Notes under the pieces: model-generated | The model's input: only the letters and a program-made list of their open reading frames with translations | Databases searched by the model: none | What the model was told of the DNA's origin: nothing | Position numbers and translations under genes: made by a program | In this document: positions 47,741 through 61,700 of the stretch, one piece after another | Layout: every line of letters starts with the position of its first letter | How positions within the stretch are numbered: position 1 is the stretch's first letter | DNA from: Mytilus trossulus | Lineage: Eukaryota > Mollusca > Bivalvia > Mytilida > Mytilidae | Assembly (NCBI RefSeq): GCF_036588685.1 | Contig: NC_086386.1 | Coordinates: forward strand, 21,348,931 to 21,412,930 | Direction: 5' to 3' | Length of the DNA: 64,000 bases

Positions 47741-48639
47741 AAATTATAAACAAATCATTTAACGTGTCTCACTGGCTTTCAAATGAATACATACATGAAT
47801 TAATGCAAAACAAAACCTTGAAAAAATACTATATTTGAAGTTGGTTGATTGGTATAAAGCTTGCTCTGGCTCTGGATAAAGCTGATGCGGAGTTAAGTGA
47901 TTTCAAAGCTAACTCTATGAACAGTGCATATGGAGTTGCTAGAGTGCTCGAGTTGTTTAGAGATTGCTTTGGGTATATTTCATTCAGATTTGATTGGTTG
48001 GCATAGAGCTAGCAGAGCTCTAGCCTCAGTATAGACGGAGTTGTCGTTGGCATCTTAGTTCATTGATTTCGAATCCTGAAGTGGGAATACTATAGTCAAA
48101 CAAGTCCAAAATGAAAGTCTGTCATTGTTTGGTAGAACTCAAATCCTGAATCAATAGATTTAAGAAGATGTGGTTAGTTATCTCGACTGGTCCCATGGTA
48201 TCTTCTGCCTCATATGACTCTTACTAATATTAGACAAAGCTGTACTTTTGGAATGACGTCCTATTAACCTTTTCACATCTTTTACCTGTAGTTCTTATTT
48301 ATATTTACATGTGCAGTATGTATACATCGGAAAGTTTGTTCGTGCTGTAACACTACATGCATTTTTCTCTTGAGATTGTAAGATAGAGTTATCGTTCTTT
48401 CGTCGTGTACATAGTTAACAGGACAATACAAAGAACGTTTGAACTGACCTCCAGTTGTGGGGGTTTTCTCGTTGCGTTAAAGCCTGTTAATGACCTTGGA
48501 CTGTTTTATGCTCTTTAGTCAGGATTCACAGTCTGAGACACATTCCACGATTACATGATTTCGCTGTTATATTCGAACAAGATTGAGAAAATGAGAAAAT
48601 AAATACCCTCGTTTGTGTTGCTCTGTAAAATATGTACTT

Positions 48640-48800
48640 TACACTAGTAATTTTGGGGCCCTTTATAGCTTGTTGTTCGGTGTGAGCCAAGGCTCCGTGT
48701 TGAAGGCCGTACTTTTACCTATAATGGTTTAATTTTTAAATTGTTATTTGGATGGAGAGTTGTCATTGGCACTCACACCACATCTTCCTATATCTACTTT
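48640..48800 (-). repeat. R2 copy
   Basis: TTTGGGGCCCTTTATAGCTT, GTGTGAGCCAAGGCTCCGTG, TGGATGGAGAGTTG and ACTCACACCACATCTTCC occur in order. It is one of the cleaner R2 copies in the window. Confidence 0.8.
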
Positions 48801-50246
48801 GCACACTCCAATTTTACATATAATCCTTACAATTTATAAAAAATTATATCCTACATGTATATGTTTAGGCAGGCATTATACCTTTAAAGTATCGATTCAG
48901 CTTTGAAATATATTGTCATTTCTCAAGGTGGTACCCAACACTTTCACTAAAATTGATTTGGCTAGTTTAATTTTCATAAAATTTGACAATGTATTTACTT
49001 TGACCTTTTAACAAAAGTATAAAAATTTCAAAAATTTTGAACCAACGGTTCGCAAAAAAAATTACACAGGTTATATAGCAGTTTGACAAACACCAATTTT
49101 GATCTTTGAGAAGCTTAATTAATAGTCCCTTTACAACACAACGTAATTAGAAAAAAACGTTTTATTAAGATGAATTTACAGAGTTATCTACCTGTAGTGT
49201 TAGGTACCACCTTTAAAGTAATTGCAAGTGATTTGGGTTGAAGAATAAATTTCACATTGTTAAACTTCATTAATTTTTCATACCCAGCAAAACGTTATGT
49301 GTTGATTACTTTTACCCCCAAAAAATGCAGATTTGAAATACAATTTTCCTTTTTGATTACTTTTTAAGAAATTTCCACTTCTAAAACTGCTGTTTATAGC
49401 GATCATATTAACTTTTTTTTGTAACTTTTTTTTTTTGGGGGGAGGGAGGGTTTGAAAAAAATATTTCAGTTCGACAAACTTGTAGATACAATTATTGATG
49501 ATTTATCCCCTGGAATATGTGTGTTTATTGCGTCATTGTGTGCTGACTAATGACGTTCAGAAAAAGTTTGTTCATCAATCTGTTTAAATTTTATAAAAAT
49601 ACTCAACCAATATAAAACATCTTTTTTTTTATTTATTTGTAATTACTTGGCATTATTTTTTCGTGTTATTCTCGTTATTTGTGTTGATTTCTTAAGAACA
49701 GTCGGAAGGTTGATTTCCTCCTACAAAATGAACCTACATGTAAGAACAATTGTGCTATACTTTAATGTCGCTCTTGGTCCTTTAGCTTTTGATGTATTCG
49801 GGTAATTATACAACCCTGCCGGCTTTAACATGTATGGGTTTGTGCGTTCATGAAGAAGGAAATTCAGAAAAGCGTCATTGTAATTCTGTGAGTTAAATAA
49901 TTATTGAATCAATTGTATGGGTAATAAATACATATGCACTGTCACAAGACTTTCTCTTTTTTACTAAAGCCATGAGATATGAAGAATTGAACTACAAATG
50001 CATGTCCCATATTAACAGATTTAGATATTGTTTCACATGAATTAAAAGTTAAAGTTAATCAAATAACATGTCCTCTGTCTTTCACACTCGTTATATTTTG
50101 TGGATAGTGTTCTCATTGACATATATACCATATGTCATATGTTATATGTATGAATTCATGTACGACAATATTAGGCAATATATATTGCGTTCAAAGCTGA
50201 AATGCATAAAACTACTTAATGTTATACAATAACAAATAACATAAGA

Positions 50247-50613
50247 TAGAAGATGTGGTTTGATTGCAAATAAGACAACTCTTTACAAGATACCAAATGA
50301 CACAGAAATTAGCAACTCAAGGTCACTGTACGGCCTTCAACAATGAGCAAAGAGTCGACGTAAAAAGCCCCGAATCGACAAATGTAAACAATTCAAACGA
50401 GAAAACCAACGGCCTAATTGATGCACAAAATAAATGAATCTAAAAACTAATACAAAGTCATGTATGTAACACAGTAAAAAACGACAAGCACTGAATTACA
50501 AGCTCATAACTTTGAACAGACACATACATACAGAATGCGGCGAGATGAAATATGCTAGCGGGATCCCAACCCTTTTTTGATGAAATATGCTAGCGGGATC
50601 CCAACCCTTTTTT
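50247..50613 (+). repeat. R1 copy ending in a 35-bp tandem duplication
   Basis: R1 order from AGAAGATGTGGTTTGATTGC through AAGGTCACTGTACGGCCTTC, AATTACAAGCTCATAACTTT and ACATACATACAGAATGCGG. The end unit containing GCTAGCGGGATCCCAACCCT is present twice, exactly, at 50544-50578 and 50579-50613. Confidence 0.85.
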
Positions 50614-52404
50614 CCTTACAGCAACTTAAATGTAGATGTGAGACAGTGGTGTAATAGTAACATTAAAGCACACACAGTTAAAAGGGCTTAGCTAAACAGA
50701 TGGATACAAATATAACTACATTTACCTAGAACAAAGAGTGAAAATGGCCGGGTACTTGTACAATGCTTACAACAAAAAGACACATAGTACTTATCTGATA
50801 GTATTCACAGTTACTGACAGCTAGTTCAAAGTCAATACAAATATCATGGCTTTGAGACTTAAGTTCGTATTTGTCCCGAAAAGACAGATTTTTTAACATG
50901 TCAGAAGACAAATTAGTACTACGATTGGATATCATAACTTACTTAAGTAGTCTTGAATACTAATATTTTCATTATACAGTAGCACTTTACAATTTTTGTT
51001 TTAGTTTTTTTTTTTGTAAATTTGAGTTGCAGCCCTTCGACCAGTAGACCAATACTTCATTTATCCTTAATAGATACTTGCGTCACCGTTTGTTATCAAA
51101 GGTAATTTTATTTCTTTTACCTTTAATCTTTGTATTTATTATAACACAGTCTTAATCTATATGCAATCAAATAGAATAGAATATAAAGCTATAACAATAA
51201 TGAGAAAAACGGTAAAGACCTATGCATTTAAAAGATTAATTGAAATGTTGAAAGAATATTTTCCCATCAAAAGCTCGATAAAAGTTGCTAAGGTTGGTGA
51301 ATAGGTGTCAAAGTCGACTAAAAGCTTTATTGAAATATATTTGAATCCAGTCTTTTCAATTTCATTTATATTAGAAGTGTATAGCAGAACTTATATTGAA
51401 AGGGTTAAATAGTTTACACAAAGTGTTCCAGAATTAAATCAAATATCCTCCATAATTTTAGTTATGCATACAAACAATTTTATGTAAGGATAAATATTTA
51501 ACGTTCATCCTATAAAGAATAGTTAATGTTAAAAATATTATCACAAAATTACGAAGCAATGAAATAAATCTAAAAGTTATAATAATCTTTTAATAAATGG
51601 AATTAAATAGGCATGAACAAATTCTATAGCTTGTGAAACACATTAAACAAATTAAAAGAAATTGTATATACATAGCAACATAAAATGTATGCATAGACTC
51701 ATGGACCTATAAAATACCCACAGAACTGTAAATCATATAATCCTCATACCTCAAAACAGTATGAGGTTAAAGCCCGATCAACGCATTATCGGATAAACTT
51801 ATAGCCTGAGGAATACAAATACTGAAAACACCCAGTTAGCATGGGAAATGTATATATTGTCGCAATTCAATGCATTTACTTGTTATGTAGCAAGTTTCAA
51901 AAAGCTTGATTTCATTTCAATGTTGTTTTAAACTTTATTTGTACATACTATTTTTGATACATTTTCAAAACAATGCATTAATCCCTTTCGACCACATACA
52001 CATACTATTATGTCCCTTTAGTGGGTTCGTGGGTTACATCAAATTTTAACAGAAATGAAAAATAAAATGTTTTAATATTATGCTGAAATTTTTGTACCCA
52101 CGAGCCTCCTTAAGAAATCACAAATTTGTATATACTATTCTCCCACTAATTAAATGGAGCCAATTTTTTCCCTACAGCAACTTAGATGTGAAAATATTAC
52201 GAAACAAGGAAGCTATCAGTTAAGACTTGTGTGCTTTCAAACAGGGTGTCGATCACATTTATATCGTTGTAAGTATAAGACTTCGTCTTGATGACCGTTC
52301 CTTGATCTATAATGGTTTACTTTTACAAATTGTAACATGGATTGCGAGTTGTCTCACTGGCACTGATACTACATCTTCTTATATCTATTGCAAAAATAAG
52401 GTGA

Positions 52405-52690
52405 TGTGGTATGATTAACGAGAGAAATTTATGTATTAAAGGCCAAGATATTATTGAGATAACTATACACCAGAGTACAAATGAGCAGAAGATGTAATTA
52501 AGCAACCACATGTCACCGTACGTACAATGTATACGGCCTTCAACAATGAGCAAATATATACCACATACTATGCTCCAAAAGTTTCCAGCACAACAAAATG
52601 TAAAACAAATCAAGCAAGAAAACAACGTTTGCGTTAAGACAAACAAAATTCAAGAATAGCAACCAGCTAAAATACAAACGGGAGAATAAC
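52405..52690 (+). repeat. Worn R1 copy next to an R2 piece
   Basis: GTGATGTGGTATGATTAACG, ACCAGAGTACAAATGAGC, GTATACGGCCTTCAACAATG and AATGTAAAACAAATCAAGC follow R1 order. A reversed R2 piece (CTATAATGGTTTACTTTTAC, GGCACTGATACTACATCTTC) lies immediately before it, so the two families share an end-to-end joint. Confidence 0.65.
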
Positions 52691-54717
52691 ATATTATGAG
52701 CGCTATGCAAATTTGTATATACGTAGTACATGAAAAACGAAAAGAAATTGTTCAAACAATTGAAAGCCCGGGGTTAATTTGGAACGTAAAAATAAAAATG
52801 ATAACTATATGAAGTAATGTACCCCAAAGACGTTATATAATTATCTCAAAATAAGATAAGATGCATACATGCTTACTCGATCAACAATTCAAGACACGAA
52901 AGAACAGTAATGATATGATGTAAAAATGGTTTTTTTAGTATTTATTACTGCTACACAGAAGTGACTATAAGTGTCTTATTGTTTTTATTCTAAAAGTTTC
53001 TAACACTAAGGTGTTGTGTGTTGGGAGGGGGTGGTTGCGTGCATTTGCCATTTGCATTTTTAAAACATGTTCAATGTAGGCCCTTGACTGTTAGTGCTGA
53101 ACATTTCAATAGCTTGCATAGAAATTCGTGTTCTATATCCTGTTTAGTATTTTCAAATATTCACAATTGTAAACGATGTTGTCTTCTGGATGACATTTAT
53201 TATCTATAACTGATAGTTTGAAGTAGAGCATTGTTGTGTATCCCAGTAATACTGTCCCCTCAGTTGTATAGAGTTAAATCCAAAGATTACATCAGAAATT
53301 TAAGGTAATGTTTTTATTATTTGTGTCATAGTTTTTACTAATATATTTTATTCATTTTCATATTTATAATATTCTTATTGTTTGCAAACGCATGACAGTC
53401 AGTTGTATCAAAGAATATGTTTAATTTTGATCACGATCGATTTGCTGTATACATGTACATCTGGTTGTCAAACTTACATGCAGTGCAATGTCTACATGTA
53501 TCCTGTGGACTCGTAATACTCTTGGATTGATCAATTATGGAATGTGTCAAATTAATGCTTCTTCTCGCTTGATTTTTTAGTGTTTCTAATCTGTAACATT
53601 TGCTATTGCACTGATCAAGATTAAAAGGGAGATTATTGAATATCTGCACTAAACAAAAGGAAGACTTAAGTTCAATGTATATATAATAAAAAGTGCCTTT
53701 CCCAACTCAGGAACCTAGTATTAGTGTTTTTCTGTCCATTCAGGAATTTAGTAGTCTCTGTTTTATTTATTAAACGGAAGAACAACCTGTCTAGACGAAG
53801 GGTCAATTCTGATTTAATCTTTTTGATTTACATATACATGTATGAAATTGAAGACCTTGCCTATAGATAACATTTTTGTTTTATGATATTCCGGTTTATC
53901 TAAATAATGTGGATCTACATTTTAAACTTAGCAAGGAATAACGAATACAAGTCCTTGAAATATGAGAATCCAGAAATTAAAGAAGGTTTTATTATATAGA
54001 AAATGGACAAAAAGTAACTAGTGTAAACATGAAGCTGTCTAATTTACAATTCTACAACATCTTTTGATTTTGATACAAATAAAAAGAAATAAGCCTGTCG
54101 AGTCAGTGAAATGTGGATGCCATCTAATTACTAGAAATCGAAGACACAAACAAAAGCTAAATATGTTCATTGCTAAAAGTCCCGGTATTCTGTAAATGTA
54201 AACACTACATTATGTACCTCCTTTATACATTCCTATACGATGTACTGTACAACCTCTCGTTCATTTATACTAACTGTTGAACTCTATGTGTACTCATGCA
54301 TGGTGAACTTTACAATGAACACACGTTCGTGTTGCTCGTTCTTTAGATTTTCGTCGGGTGTTTTATTTTTTTTCGTTTTTCAATAGTTTGTGATATAAAT
54401 TGAAGAGACGTGGTGTGATTGCCATAGAAACAACTATCCATAAGAGACCAAATGACGCAGATGTTAACGTCTAAAGATCGCCAGACGTCCTTCAATAATT
54501 GGCAATGTTGTGGTTTCGTCTGGAACATTTGTTTTTGATATGCCCCTGAATGTCGTCTCCGTTTTTGTATTTTTTTTAAATATTTTTATTTCTAGGATAT
54601 AAAAGTGCATCAATTTCAAACATATTAACAATAAATTTCATTGCATTACACATTTTAAGATATGTGTGTGGCTATTACATTTATATTTGTTATAAAACGT
54701 TATTATACTTCAGCATT

Positions 54718-56416
54718 ATGGAAAAGAAGAGCTTACGAATCGGGTTTGTTGGAGCTGGCGCCATTCACTTTGGACGAGGAGATTTGCCTTGGGCTCATGC
54801 TACAAGGTTAGAAAAGATGGGCCAGATAAACGTTCTTGCTATTGTTGATCCAGATACCAAAGTAGCAGATAGTATATTAAAGGAAAAGCTGTCTTCAGAC
54901 CAAACTAAGCAGTTCTACCAGGACTGTAAACTGTTAACACACCACAAAGATTTGATTGCATTGAAGCCGGATGCAGTGTTTATAGGGATTCCCCCAGTAT
55001 ATCGCGGTTCATTAGATAACGGCCATGATATAGAGCTACAATTTATTAAGGCTGGAATTCATGTTTTTGTAGAGAAGCCTCTTTCAGTTGTTCCACCAGA
55101 GAAATTTGATCAGTACAAGGATGAAATACAGAGAGTCAGTAGTGAGAATAATGTGATTGTATCTGTCGGTTACATGTTTAGGTAGGCAGAAGTACAATAT
55201 ATGATATAGTATTTAAAAGTACAGTTGTGGCATCTCAGGAGTTCAATATTTTCCCCAATTAAAAAAAGTATCGCAAAAATAAACATACACTGTATACACT
55301 GTACACATACGCCTATAGTTCTAGTGCAGATAAAGTTCTCAAACAGGGACTCTGTATCAAAGAAAATAATTATTATCTTTCTGAGAAGGTCAAAACAATT
55401 CTGATGCACATTTTTGTTCTTTAATAAGTTGGTATAATCATAAAACGTGTATCATTTGTATAATTTGTTTGCATTCCAAATGATTTGAATATTATTAGCA
55501 TCTACGCCTTTTGAATAATTCTACAAAGGATGAAAACTTTTAAGTGTACCATTTCTCCAACAGTAATTGTTTTCTTTTCATGCAAGGTCAAAATGATACA
55601 TATTGAGAAGCTATATTAAATTTCCATCAGGATTACTGATTGCATCCTTTAATATGACAAAGCCGTATTCTATGATATGCATTAAAAACTGTAAAGTGCA
55701 GTTCCACAATATTATTTTTATTAATGTCTTTCAGATACCACGACGCCATTATCAAAATGAAGGAACTTATTAAAGAACACGGAAAGAAGGTCATGGCCTT
55801 CAATGCCCGATATTACTACGCTTACTCAGATGGCGTCAATAAATACTGGTACAACCAAAATCTAAGCGGTGGACCAATAGTTGAACAGGCTACACATCTA
55901 TGTGATTTAGGGAGATATATCGTTGGAGATGTCAATTTAGACACGGTTCATACCATCATGCTCAGAGATAACGACCCATCTGGGGCCGGATGTCTATCAC
56001 ATTTGCCACATGATGGCGAGGAAGATATTCCCCCTGGTCAAAAACTCCCCAGAGTAACGCTTAGCCATTGGCGATTTAAAGACGGTGCCGTTGGGACACT
56101 GATGCATTCTATAGCCATACCCGGAAGTAGATACGAAGCAACAGTTGAGGTTCAATTAGACGGAATGCAGTTGTCACTAATTCGACCGTACGAAGACGAG
56201 TGTATTTTACGTGTAAGGGATATCAAGTCAGGAGATCCAAACAAAGATGTGGATTACACATTCAGGGGAAACGACTCTTACTATAATGAACTTAGTACCT
56301 TCGTGAAGGCAGTTAAATCTGGAGATAAGTCTGGCATTAAAAGCTCGTATGAAGATGCGTCGAAGACGTATTTGTTAACATGGAAAATAAGAAGAATGGG
56401 AGAACAGAACAACTAA
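54718..56416 (+). CDS. Gfo/Idh/MocA-family NAD(P)-dependent oxidoreductase
   Basis: Two exons, 54718-55181 and 55735-56416, with a GT-AG intron splitting Arg155 (AG|A), giving 381 residues. Residues 8-15 (IGFVGAGA) form the Rossmann nucleotide-binding loop and the N-terminal half is the NAD(P)-binding domain. FVEKPLS (Glu119-Lys120-Pro121) is the family's EKP motif with its catalytic Lys. The C-terminal half has GGPIVEQATHLCDLGRYIVG with His209 and Asp212, as in the substrate-binding domain of sugar or inositol dehydrogenases. It is near the usual family length, has all key motifs and looks intact. No targeting signal is seen when starting at MEKKS, so it is probably cytosolic. An in-frame upstream ATG at 54664 would add 18 hydrophobic residues (MCGYYIYICYKTLLYFSI); I prefer 54718 because the Rossmann strand then starts at residue 6. 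The substrate cannot be told from sequence. Confidence 0.93.
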
Positions 56417-58140
56417 GTTACACTATCATGAATAACATTATAATACAGGACATGGTGTACCAAACATTTAAGGAAAACAACTAAATATGTAGTAGTATCT
56501 ACATATGTAAGAAGGCGATTATAATTTAGAGAAAAACTTACAAGAAAGGTGCACATTAAACGACATAAACTTGAAGATTGCTTTCAGTTAAACAATAGGC
56601 TCAAAATAGTTAGTTAAGCAAATATAAAAAAAAAAGGTAATATGATTGCCAATTGCAACGAGACAGCACTTTACTACATTAAACAACTTTATAAAAAAAA
56701 GAAAATGTGGTATGATTGCCAATTAGACAACTGTCCACAAGAGACCAAAATGACACAGACATTGACAACTATAGGTCACCGTATACGGCCTACAACAATG
56801 AGCAAAGCCAATACCGCATAGTCAGCTATAAAAGGCCCCGATAAGACAATGTAAAACAATTCAAACGAGAAAATCAACGGCCTTATTTATATTAAAGTAA
56901 TATTTAGACGATTTTACTTGATATAGGTAAGATATGATAAGTCAGTCCTGTGTTATTTGACCACTATCGCGCGAGTAGCAAATACTTTAAGTTTGGTATA
57001 TATTGTATCGAGGAAGATATAGGTGTATTTGTTTCTCAAAGCAATAAAAAAAAAATACTTACTCGGCGAACCCATATGGTTGAGGTATGGAAATGTTGCT
57101 TACACCAGGAGATGCTTGAATGAAATCTAATCATCAAAACAAGAAATCACGAATCGCTGACTTCTATATTTCTTTACAATAATGGTAGACCATGTCCACA
57201 GGGATTAGTAATTAAATGAGATGTATTTTTACTGAACGGGTTTGCACAGTGTAATTTGTTAAAAATATATCTAGATATATTCAAGAAAATGTAACAAAAA
57301 GATATGTATAAAATATGTGTATGCTTTCATATATAAATGTTTAATAAAAGATTATGTTCATTTTGATTGCGTGAACAGAACTGTTGGACTACAAAATGTT
57401 GCATTGATATACTGTTATAATTATTATATTGACCAACAGTTCAACTCCAAATGTGACTGTAGTATTTGAAATTACTCGTAAAACACCGACTATTTGGTTC
57501 CACCAGTCTACGGGGATATTATAATCTGTATTTTCCAACAGCCATCAGATCTTATGATCATCCGAGCAAACAGGTACGTCATTCCTTTGATTTGTAGTTT
57601 TGAATTAATCTTACTGCTACTAATAACAGTAGCAAGCGATATCTAACTGGACTAGTAAGTGCTCAAAATATCAATTATTTTGTAAACATATTAATAAATA
57701 ATACAGGAATCTGTTATTTAATTTATCGTTATAGAGCTTTGATATATTAGATGACTTTTAGATTACATCGAAGTAAGAATTTACTTAACTAACAATAAAA
57801 GCATCAACATTTGATTCATATTAAATTCATATTATGAATTGAAGCCCATCCAAGCAGACATTTTGCAAGACTTTATCATAAACAGTCTAAGATTTGTTGG
57901 GTTGAAAGGGAACGAGAAAGCCTTTAATATAATTTATACAACTGTGAAACCTGGCAAGAATGTACAAAACTAGTATTACCAAAGGGATGTTTGTATCACA
58001 CAAGTGCATATGTGTAAAACTTGTAACCTTCACTTGACAAAGAAAGTTCAATGTTCTATCACAATTTCTAACAAGTTACTTACCTGATGTTCAGTGGTTG
58101 TCGTTTGTTGTTTTAGTTTATATATATATATATATATATA
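56417..58140. other. Intergenic stretch with an R1 copy
   Basis: An R1 copy lies at about 56695-56905 (AAAATGTGGTATGATTGCCA, AGGTCACCGTATACGGCCTA, AAGGCCCCGATAAGACAATG). The rest is A+T-rich with no gene, up to a (TA)n run at about 58120-58140. Confidence 0.5.
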
Positions 58141-58148
58141 TTCATAAG

Positions 58149-58737
58149 TGACATCTTCATGCCTTATATATCATGTACTGTAGTACGCCGCTAGATTAAC
58201 ACTGACGTGGAAAGGTAACATATGGCCAGCGAAGCTCTTTTTTTGAGAGCCCAGATGGTCATGTGGTCTAGCGGGACGGCTGCAGTGCAGGCGATTTGGT
58301 GTCACGATATCACAGTAGCATGGGTTCGAATCCCGGCGAGGGAAGAACCAAAAATTTGCGAAAGCAAATTTACAGATCTAACATTGTTGGGTTGATGTTT
58401 AGACGAGTTATATATATATATATATATATACAACTCGTCTAAACATCAACCCAACAATGATATATATATATATATACAACTCGTCTAAACATCAACCCAA
58501 CAATGTTAGATCTGTAAATTTGCTTTCGCAAATTTTTGGTTCTTCCCTCGCCGGGATTCGAACCCATGCTACTGTGATATTTTGACACCAAATCGCCTGC
58601 ACTGCAGCCGTCCAGCTAGACAACACGATCACCTGGGTTCTCAAAAAAAGAGCTTCGGTGGGCATGTGTTACCTTTCCACGTCAGTTTTAATCTAGCGGC
58701 GTACTACAGTACATGATATATAAGGCATGAAGATGTT
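58149..58737. mobile_element. Head-to-head pair of tRNA-like repeats forming a large palindrome
   Basis: The left arm (58149-58410) has tRNA-like polymerase III boxes on the + strand: TGGTCTAGCGG (58264-58274) and GGGTTCGAATCCC (58322-58334). The right arm (58477-58737) is its reverse complement at about 90 percent, with the B box on the - strand at 58553-58565 (GGGATTCGAACCC as written). Between them lie (TA)n runs and an extra 29-bp copy of the arm end (CAACTCGTCTAAACATC at 58431). Transcription would run inward from both sides. It may be a SINE inserted next to an inverted copy, or a single foldback element. Confidence 0.85.
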
Positions 58738-61700
58738 ATTGTTACAGATCAGCTAAATTGTCTATATTAAAGGATCCTACAAATTAATGTAAGATACAGT
58801 CACAGAAAATAATTATATCCATAAGTACGTCTGAGTCAGTTATATATATATATATATATAAGGGTTTCTCGATTTCGTTTTTTATTTAGATTAGATGGTT
58901 TTGACAGTTTGAGTTGTTTAACACCATGTATAGCTTTCTGTTCGGTGTGAGCCAAGGCTCCGTATTGAATACCGTACTTTGACCAATTATGGTTTACTTT
59001 TACATATTTTGACTTGGATGAAGAGTTGTGATACCACATCTTCTTTTATCTATATACACTACATATTAAACATAATAACAAGTGGCACGATTGACAATAA
59101 GACAACTCTTAACAAATAGGTCAAATGTCACCGAAATTAACAGCTATATGTCCCGGAACTGCCTTCAGCAATGAGCAAAACACATACAGCATAGCTCATA
59201 TGATTGCTGAAACACGTTTTTTAACCGAACGTAAGTAAAAAGAGTAAATCATGACTAACAAACAAACAAACAAATATACAAGGGAGAGTAAAGTGACGTG
59301 TATTTGATTGACAGCTGTCTTTACTTTTCTCAATCTCTGGGTGCCTGATATATTTGAAAAGCACATTGTATTTATTTATGAATTATAGTTCTAATTTTAA
59401 ACATTTATAAAACACATTTTAAAAGTATATGAAGATACCATCTGGTGTTTCGCTTGATATACAATGTAAAAGGTACTGCTAGTAATGTGACTTCCGTATT
59501 TTTTTTTTTATTTTTTTTTTTAACTTTTCCCGAAGACCTAGTGATTAATGGCAAAGTATGCACATTACAAAACAGATGACAATCATGTTAGATTTGCAGA
59601 GCGAAAATTTGAAATCTATGAGTTTTTTAAAAGTCTTTATCGAGATGATTGCATAATAAAAATGGACTGCAATGAAAAAACATATTATTATGCCAAATGT
59701 GGATACCATATACCGGTTCGAACGGATCATTAGGCGTGCAGGTGAACCAACATTTTCATACAAAAACAGATTGGATTTATCGTCCCCATTCCTACCGGAA
59801 GTGTTTGTGGACTAATCTATCTCATTCAGCCAATTCAAGCATATCGTGCAGAGGAATCAAAAAAAGAAGTGGGTGACATTTCACCTTCACTAGGTACTCT
59901 CAGTGACATTTGAGGGGAGAAGTGAAAAAACTCGAACAATGAAATATCTATGATGGCGAGAGTAGATTTATATTTTTATTACATATTTTAGGACAGCTTT
60001 TTTGAGGCATTTTACAATGAAATCGACACAAGCACATCTATTTCGAAACGTACAGATAAGGATAGTGCTACATGTATAATAGCTTCATTCCAATTCTATT
60101 GGGAAGCACTTCAATACAAATAAAGTAACACTTCTACAAGGTGCGGGGGTAGATGTAGTTCCAAGTAACAATTTTGTTTGCGGTTGATTTCAGTTCACTG
60201 TCATTTTTATATGGATATAAAAGGGGGGGAAACAATGCTTTAATGTTAAAATTTTTCCTAAGGTGTTCATCCAGACAAGTGTAGGAGGCAGCTTGCTGGT
60301 TTTAAGTGTAATAGTAGTACACTTTTATACATTTGATTTGTAAGCTGATCATATATATTTTACATCTTGAGTGATTTTAAATCAAATTTGCAAAACAACT
60401 GTATAATTAATTCATAATATCAGCGTAAACATTCCCAACAAAGACGGCAGATCCCAGTAGAAAATCGTCTGAATAACACATATTGTAAAGTAAGACAGAT
60501 TAAGAGGTACTTGATTTCAAATGAATAAACAGCCTTTTATTGCAAGGGACCCGAATGGATGCACACGTCAGTATTTACAAAAGCTTTCAAATAAGTGCAG
60601 ATGTTTATGTGTAATGTATGCTGCATTTTAATATAATTTCAAGAGGTTTGTTCAGTTAAAAGCATCCATTGTATAGTAGGAACTTCAAACATATATTTCA
60701 TTGGCAATACGATACAGTGGCAGCTTACATATCTTGTTGAAAATACAAGTACATTGTACGGTAGCAGTTCTTAAAAGTACGGTAGTAGTTCTTAAAATGA
60801 CCGAAACCAAACTGTCATACATTTTGACACCAGACACGATCAAGGGAAAGCAAACTTACAATGTACTTAAGCATAAATATGTTCATAAAATAAAAGATAA
60901 TACTATAAATAAAATACTTAAAACAGATTTCCTTTTGTCCTTAAACTTTGTGTAGGTATTAGTCAGTAATTTAATGGCCTTATTGATACACGAAATTCTC
61001 CCCCAGACGCTTGTTGTTGTAACATATTGTAAATCTTTTCAATATTTGTAGGACGGATCTTTTTTCTGTACGACTGTGGTAATGACCTGTTGAACCCTCA
61101 TGTCTGGTGCTAGACTTGCTACAATTCCCTTTCTTTTATTTCTTTCTGACTTATTTATATTTCTACTAATAAGTGCCGGTCTACTGATTGCCCTTGGAGA
61201 AAGGTTCTCCTGCAGATATATGTATAATGGTATTCTCCTTGTTAAAGTAAAATTGTTAAAGGGGCAAAATTGAAAAAAAAAACATAATAAGGGAGGGGCT
61301 TGTAGCAAGTCTAGCCTGGTGCATATCCAAGCTCACATAACTGGTAACATCGCCTACAGTTTCTTGGTACACCTCTGGATATTAGACTGGTATCTACACC
61401 ACATTTTCATTATTGTAATTATTTCATAGTTTCAACTGGGTTTATTTTCGTGCACGTAATCAACAATGGCCTTATGAACAAAATTCTTAGAACCTGAACC
61501 TCATTTTACCTTGCAAACTGAACACTTAATTCATATTATGAAATTCAATGTCATTATTTAGAATATATTTGATTGAAGATCAATAACTAATAATAACAAA
61601 GTCGCAAAGAAAGTACATGCTACAGTAAGTCTCCACATGACAAACATTGTACTTTGTGAGAAGTGTAAACGGGGGAGGCAGTCGATAATTAACAATAGTA

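Larger units (their letters stand above)
46284..54717. other. Long intergenic stretch with repeats only
   Basis: No coding exon is supported. Contents: an R4 fragment at 47255-47350, a SINE at 47485-47740, an R2 copy at 48640-48800, an R1 copy at 50247-50560 with a 35-bp tandem duplication, an R2 piece at 52250-52390, an R1 copy at 52405-52690 and an R1 fragment at 54410-54500. 48801-50230 and 50940-52200 are A+T-rich with homopolymer runs (a G-run near 49436-49450) and show nothing else. Confidence 0.5.

Noticed and set aside
47840-48060. A stretch with repeated GAGCTAGCAGAGCTC-like words
   Set aside because: Too irregular to call a repeat and with no partner elsewhere in the window.
58264-58334. 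A possible functional tRNA gene
   Set aside because: The A and B boxes are tRNA-like, but no proper acceptor and anticodon stems could be folded by eye, and an inverted second copy shows it is a repeat.
59548-59763. Small ORFs on both strands (61 and 72 codons) with plausible composition
   Set aside because: They are antisense to each other, have no recognisable domain and lack splice or promoter support.
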